DNA from: Panorpa germanica
Lineage: Eukaryota > Arthropoda > Insecta > Mecoptera > Panorpidae
Assembly (NCBI GenBank): GCA_963678705.1
Contig: OY783217.1
Span: forward strand, 8,618,001-8,682,000
Direction of reading: 5' to 3'
DNA length: 64,000 nucleotides
In this document: positions 58,822 through 64,000 of the stretch, piece by piece
Position numbering within the stretch: the first letter of the stretch is position 1
Layout: each line of letters opens with the position of its first letter
Notes under the pieces: generated by a model
Databases searched by the model: none
What the model was told of the DNA's origin: nothing
The model's input: the letters and a program-made list of their open reading frames with translations, nothing else
Made by a program: the position numbers and the translations under genes

Positions 58822-60658
58822 TCACAAATAATCTAATTCTATCATCTCTTCTACTACGTCTTTCAACATAACACTCATTTCGCTGTTTTTTGCATTTGTA
58901 AATAAAGAATCCATTTCCCTAATTGAGTTTATTTTATCACGGTTTAAGCAAATAATAGGTATAATGATAATTGCTTTTATTAGGCCAAATTTTCCAAATT
59001 TCTTCAACTGGTTTTGGAATACAGAAAATGGAAACAGCTTTTCAGGTTTGCTTCCAAGTTCCTTCAGGAAATTACTCAATGAATCGTAGTAGGTATCTAG
59101 AAGATTGTTGTAGTGGATGTTCCTGAAGGATCTATCAGTGCAGGAGAACAAGTAATGCACGACATCCAAAGCTGGTGAACAGTAACGGGCGATCTGCCAA
59201 TCAATAAAACAAATTTCTGCAGGCTCACCATCCTAAAATGGAAAACGTAATCATCAGTAACAAATTATGTAACAAAGATTTTACACTAAAACATGAGAAC
59301 CAAATCGTTTCATATAATTATCGCATTGTTCATTAATTCGATCAACGATCGAATTTCTTTATGAATATGTTAAATACCCCCATATTTGTTTATATCTAGG
59401 GGAAAATACTGGGTTAAATAACCCTACATCACCATATGTGAGACTAGCACAATGATTAGATAACCTAGAGAGTAAAACTGATTCAAAAATTGAACCCGAA
59501 GACACAGCAGCCCACTGTTAGCGCATTTAGCTACCTTACTGTTCACATTATGTTGTAACATTACAATTAATCCCAATAAATTGCACTTAGTTATCTTTTC
59601 TATAGAATTTTAAAACAAACTTCAAACTTACTATTTTAAAATTTGAACACATTACATTTTTAAACGTATTAACTTATAACCAATATTTTATTTAGTCGAG
59701 ATTTCACCAAAGCTAAAAAGCACAGCAAATTTATTTATTTTCTTTTTAAATATATGGTAACAAACCGAAAAATTTAGTTAATTTATGATCATTAAACATA
59801 TTACATTTACATTAGTCTTTATTTAATTGAAATATGACAATTTTACTTAAAATAGTTACGAAAACAAAAATTTCTTACTTCATATTTGAACATCATATTA
59901 TTTCTCCACATGTCCCCGTGACATACAACTGCATACGGCTCTGCCAATAGCCCGTTAGTGCATTCAGCACCAAATTTAAAAAAGTGTTTGCAAAAATCTT
60001 CCCACTTCTCTTTATAAACTCCTTCGAAGACCAGCATTTCGTTAGCTCTGTTTAGAAAGTTATCGTTATAAATTTTGATTCCAAGACTTCCGTTAAAATA
60101 TTCTTCTGGCATTTCTTTGGAAAGTTTCTGGAATAATTTTGGTTTCTGATCCCTTAATGCAAAACTCAGTGCGTGAAATTTTCCAAGAGCTTTCATAACA
60201 AGCTGAATATGAGCTAGATCCAACTTAATATCTTTTGCCAACATAACAAAATTTCTTTCACTTAAATCTTCCATGAGTAGGAACTCTTCATCTTCTGTTA
60301 CATCAGTACGAAAGCATTGCGCAAAGGAAGTAAATCCACAGTTTATTCCTTTCTCGAACTCAAATTTTTTCATTTCTGTGAGAACTTCATCATATATTTT
60401 AATCTCTCTTAAGTAAAAATTTCTCAAACAATAAGATTCTCTTGCTTTTTTGTCGAGTGTACCAGCTTTACAAAACAAATGTTTTGTCACATTCTCACCA
60501 AATTTATTGAATCCTGTCACTAGAATTTTGTACACCGCTCCGACGAAGTTGTTGCCCTTCTCACACCCTGGAGACACTGATATTTCATAACTAACAAATC
60601 CTTCTTGTTTAACAATATCCTGCACAGCTGATGTTATATTTTCAGTTGGAAGTTCCAT
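58822..60658 (-). CDS. EcKinase-family kinase E19 (subgroup D)
   Basis: Exons 59879-60658 (260 codons) and 58822-59232 (136 codons plus stop); 396 aa; 646-bp phase-0 intron with donor GTAAGA and acceptor TTAG. Start MELPTENITSAV, LFCKAGTLDKKARE in the lysine region, catalytic loop HGDMWRNN at 247-254, DWQ at 271-273, end ELDYL. Exon 2 opens DGEPAE, as E18 does (DGEPSE). Nearly identical to E18 and E20 over the first 60 residues. The intron carries a SINE head at 59475-59546. Confidence 0.94.
59475..59546 (-). repeat. tRNA-related SINE head in the E19 intron
   Basis: On the minus strand: GGTAGCTAAATGCGCTAACA (A-box-like), GTGGGCTGCTGTGTCTTC, GGGTTCAATTTTTGA (B-box-like). Confidence 0.55.
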
Positions 60659-60779
60659 TTCTGTTCCTTCTGTTCAATTGAAGAAGTTACTAATTTAAAG
60701 TTTCTTTTGAGTGTATTTTATCAATGTCTAAATATATAATGGTTTAGAGTCTTGTTTTGTAATATTGCCCAGTTGTTAC

Positions 60780-60959
60780 CAGTGCCGTATTAACCTTTTT
60801 GTAAGTCTTAACTCTAAAACGATGAACAAAGAAAGAATTAATTGATTTTTTCTGTCATCACGTGAGATTTTCTTAATGGAAATAGATTTCTTTTCGCCAA
60901 AACCACTTGTACCCCTTCCGAAATGCCTGGCACCTTAACAAAATGTTAATCTGACTCTG
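60780..60959. mobile_element. Small hAT-like MITE
   Basis: A 180-bp element with ends CAGTGCCGTATTAACC and TGTTAATCTGACTCTG (reverse CAGAGTCAGATTAACA), flanked by GTTGTTAC (60772-60779) and GTTATTAC (60960-60967), an 8-bp duplication with one mismatch. No coding capacity. Confidence 0.65.
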
Positions 60960-61157
60960 GTTATTACGTGCGTCATAATGTTGTTTAAATAATAAAAAGA
61001 TATATTATCAATTGTTAGCTGTTTTAACAGTTGATTTTAATTAACGATCCAATGATCAGGTGATAAACATTTGACTTTAAAAATATGTTAATTGAACCAT
61101 TAAATATATATACTCGTATATATATATACCATTATACTTATATATACATTATGCTTA

Positions 61158-61627
61158 CCATTTAATATTCCAACTACAACAGCGCCTCGCACAGTTAAAC
61201 ACTTTAAAAAGTTCTTCTATTGCCTGATGTGCGCAATTAATACCAACTAATTAGCATAAAATATAGAAATTCTTGATATTGTTGACAATGACTATTGATT
61301 ACTACTGATTATTATTACAATTGATACGATTGGTTAAATAAATAGCTTATTATTTTTTTTAAATCATAAAAATAGAAACAAAATTAAATATAATCTAAAT
61401 TTATAAAATTGAGTTAAAAACTTTAAACAATTTTTTAACTCAAACAAAAATTGTAATAATCTTTAGTAATCAAATAAAAAAAAAACAATTCTTGTCAATG
61501 AAAATAACCAAGTATAGATGAAGGTACAGATTTATTACTAATGTATGTTCCAATTAAACATCCGCACAATGCGACACAGTGCGGCAGTAAGTCCTGCTGG
61601 GTTCTGCAATTGGAAAACACCCTATGC
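61158..61627 (-). repeat. MITE-like element, copy 2 (partner 21357-21693)
   Basis: Reverse orientation of copy 1, longer and with the terminal GCATAGGGTGTTTTCCAATT preserved at its right side (minus strand reading). The other end is not clear. Confidence 0.55.
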
Positions 61628-61722
61628 AAGTTCTACTACACGGAGTTAATAAATTTGTAATAAATATATGTATTAGTAAGTTATTGTCAAGGTTTTTCCA
61701 CCTGTTTAATTGTTATGTAATA

Positions 61723-61776
61723 GAATTATGTTAAACTTTGATAAATAAGAAAACGTAACCTTAAGTAAAAAATATT
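61723..61776 (+). repeat. 50-bp repeat, copy 3 of 3
   Basis: GAATTATGTTAAACTTTGAT, AAATAAGAAAACGTAACC, TTAAGTAAAAAATA. TTTTTCCACCTGT precedes it, as it precedes copy 2 at a greater distance. Confidence 0.5.
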
Positions 61777-62170
61777 TTAAATTTCGTACAAATGTCTACC
61801 TTCCATTATTAGATACTATTAGAGTTTCTTTTTGACTATGTGTTCCATAACATCCAACAATTTAGCCTGATCCGCCACTGGCCGTGCTATAAAATGTGAA
61901 CCTCACGAGGTAAGAAAATTGCCACGTTTAAATAAAAAGATATTAGTGTTTGTAACAAAAGTAACTGAAAAAATTACAAGGACTCAAATAGGTCAATTAT
62001 TTGAAAGAGATAGTTATAACTACAATATAATTGTAACTAAAAATAAATATGTATAACAACATATTATTACAATAACCCTTGGAACCAGAAATATAAAAAT
62101 AATTTTATTTATAAACAGTAGAAGTTTTAAACAAAGCTTGTATCTCATTTCATAAAATATGTTTATTCTT

Positions 62171-63478
62171 TTACACATAATCTAACTCTATCATCTCCTC
62201 CACTACGTCTTTTAACATGGCATCCACCGTTTGGCTGCTTGTTGCATTTGTAAATGAAGAATCTATTTCCGAAACTGACGAAACATCATTAAAGTTACTT
62301 AATGCGATAAACGGTATAAGCCCAACTGCAAATATCAGCCCAAATTTTCCAAATTTCTTCAGTTCTTTTTGAAACACTGAATATGAGAATAGATTTTCAG
62401 GATTGCTTCCAAGTTCCTTGAGGAAATTACTGAGGGAATCGTAGTAGATGTTTAGAAGATTGTTGTAGTGGAGGTTCCTGAAGGATCTGTCAGTGCAGGA
62501 GAACAAGTAGTAAACAATATCTAAAACCGGAGAGCCGCACCGAGCGATCTGCCAGTCCACTAGACAAACTTCCACAGGCTCCCTATCCTAAAATAGATAT
62601 TAATTATACACGTTTACCTGATATCATTTTTTATCATATTGAAGTAGTAAACATAATTCAAGTTATTAAAGATTTCTCTAAGAAACTAAAAGAAATCTTA
62701 CTTGATATTTAAACATCATATTATTCCTCCAGGTATCCCCATGACAAATAACTGCATACGGTTCTGCCAGTGATCCATTAGTACAGTCCGTACAACATTT
62801 ATTAAAATGTTTGTAGAAATTCTCCCACTTTTCTTTATAATCTCCTTCAAAGACCAACATTTCATTCGCACTATTAAGAAAAGTGTTGTGCAAATCTACA
62901 AAACCAGGACTTTTGAAAAACAAGTCTTGAATTTCCGTGGAAAATTGCTGGAATAATTTTGGTTCTTGATCCCTTAATGCAAAACTCAGTGCGTGAAATT
63001 TTCCAAGAGCTTTCATAACTAGCTGAACATGAGCTACATCCAACTTAACATCTTTCCTCAACATCACAAAATTTTTTTCAGTTAAATCTTCCATGATTAA
63101 GAATTCTTGCTCCTCTGTTGCATCAGTACGAAAGCATTTCGCAAAGGAAGTAAATCCAAAGTTTATTTCTTTTTCAATTTCAAATTTTTTCATTTCCATA
63201 AGAACTTCATCATATATTTTTATCTCTCTTAAGTAAAAATGTCTCAGATAAAAAGATTCTCTTGCTTTTTTATCGAGTGTACCAGCTTTACAAAACAAAT
63301 GTTTTGTGATTTTCTCACCACATTTATTGAATCCTGTCACTAGAATTTTGTACACAGCTCCGACGAAGTTGTTGCCCTTTTCACATCCTGGAGACACTGT
63401 TATTTCATAATTAACAAATCCTTCTTGTTTAACAATATCATGCACAGCTGATGTTATATTTTCAGTTGGAAGTTCCAT
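62171..63478 (-). CDS. EcKinase-family kinase E20 (subgroup D)
   Basis: Exons 62702-63478 (259 codons) and 62171-62587 (138 codons plus stop); 397 aa; 114-bp phase-0 intron (donor GTAAGA, acceptor TTAG). Start MELPTENITSAVH. Catalytic loop HGDTWRNN at 246-253, DWQ at 270-272. After DWQ it reads IARCGSP where siblings have IARYCSP. Exon 1 ends in Gln and exon 2 opens DREPVE. The end is ELDYV. Last gene of the window; the array may continue to the right. Confidence 0.93.
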
Positions 63479-64000
63479 TTCTTAGTGGTTCTTCTGTTCA
63501 ATTCACAAATTCACTAAATATTTTTTTTCTTTTGTTTTTTAATTCTGTTAATAATTTTGTTCTTCGATTGTATTTTACCAATGGCTAAATAAGTATTGGT
63601 TCAGTGTCACGATTTCTACTGTTATCAAGTTCCATGATATTGTGCAAATAATAAGAAACATCCTTTATCTGCACAGCTGGTTTTCGTTAATGACGATAAC
63701 AAATAAGAGATAATGAACATTTGACTACAGAACATTTATGCATACTTAATTTTTAGGTTTATAGCTTGTTACATATTCATACATTTTTACGTTCAAGCTA
63801 AAGGCTTATCTATAAATTCCCAAAATATTTAAATACTATTTATTTTCCATTGTTTAATTTGGAATCTTAACATTTTGGATTTAATTAATTTGCTCTATTC
63901 TTGTTTCAGTAATATTCCGTCACAGACATACGATAATTGTACAATTATTAGTAACAAACAGTTAGAACTAAAATATAATTGATAAAAATAAACAGCAACA
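63479..64000. other. Upstream region of E20 to the window edge
   Basis: Related to the upstream region of E18 (57907-58270). GACGATAAC and AGATAATG near 63690-63715 are possible GATA sites. No gene seen. Confidence 0.5.

Larger units (their letters stand above)
60659..62170. other. Intergenic region E19-E20 with three repeats
   Basis: Contains a 180-bp hAT-like element (60780-60959), a MITE-like element (61158-61627), and a copy of the 50-bp repeat (61723-61776). 62055-62170 resembles the E19 3' flank. Confidence 0.6.

Noticed and set aside
1..64000. CRISPR arrays, rRNA genes, complete tRNA genes, bacterial-type operons
   Set aside because: No regularly spaced direct repeats, no rRNA-like segments, only tRNA-related SINE heads, and all real genes are spliced eukaryotic genes.

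Overview
This is an AT-rich stretch of an insect nuclear genome. Evidence for insect: spliced genes with GT/AG introns; a large family of EcKinase proteins (ecdysteroid 22-kinase-like / CHK-kinase-like, Pfam PF02958, often auto-named 'uncharacterized oxidoreductase dhs-27-like'), which is expanded in insects; and many short transposon relics. I cannot fix the order (Coleoptera, Lepidoptera or another) from the sequence alone.

Layout. Positions 1-4176 hold the first coding exon (minus strand) of a UBE2R/CDC34-type ubiquitin-conjugating enzyme and more than 4 kb of its first intron; the rest of that gene lies off the left edge. From 4830 to 63478 the window is a nearly uninterrupted array of 20 EcKinase loci, called E1 to E20 here. 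Orientation from left to right is - - - - + + - + - - + - - + + - (+) - - -. Eighteen look intact at coding level (381-412 aa). E18 has lost its splice donor (GT to TT). E17 is an orphan second exon with a broken C-terminus.

Every locus has the same two-exon structure: a first exon of about 770-815 bp ending just after the catalytic loop (HGDxWxNNxxFxYE), one phase-0 intron, and a second exon of about 380-450 bp that opens with NGxPxExxLxDFQ or DWQ and usually ends in DLGYL-stop. The intron therefore separates the catalytic aspartate from the metal-binding aspartate in every copy. Intron length runs from 77 to 1425 bp, and some of the longest are swollen by transposons. Four sequence subgroups follow the physical order: E1-E4 (A), E5-E8 (B), E9-E15 (C) and E16-E20 (D), as expected for growth by local duplication with inversions. 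E2/E4, E12/E13, E14/E15 and E18/E19/E20 are the closest sets, and some duplications clearly include flanking DNA.

Family members are predicted cytosolic small-molecule kinases of the protein-kinase-like fold. The only established substrates are ecdysteroids (22-phosphorylation), and detoxification by phosphorylation is proposed for many others; no substrate can be read from this sequence. Recurrent GATA-type sites (ACTGATAAG) near several start codons would suit midgut or fat-body expression, but this is inference.

Between and inside the genes are relics of mobile DNA: a 971-bp hAT-like element with a perfect 8-bp target duplication in the E9 intron, a 180-bp hAT-like element, a Tc1/mariner-like MITE family with TA target sites, LINE RNase H-end fragments, tRNA-related SINE heads, and several unclassified dispersed repeats. 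No tRNA or rRNA genes and no CRISPR arrays were seen.
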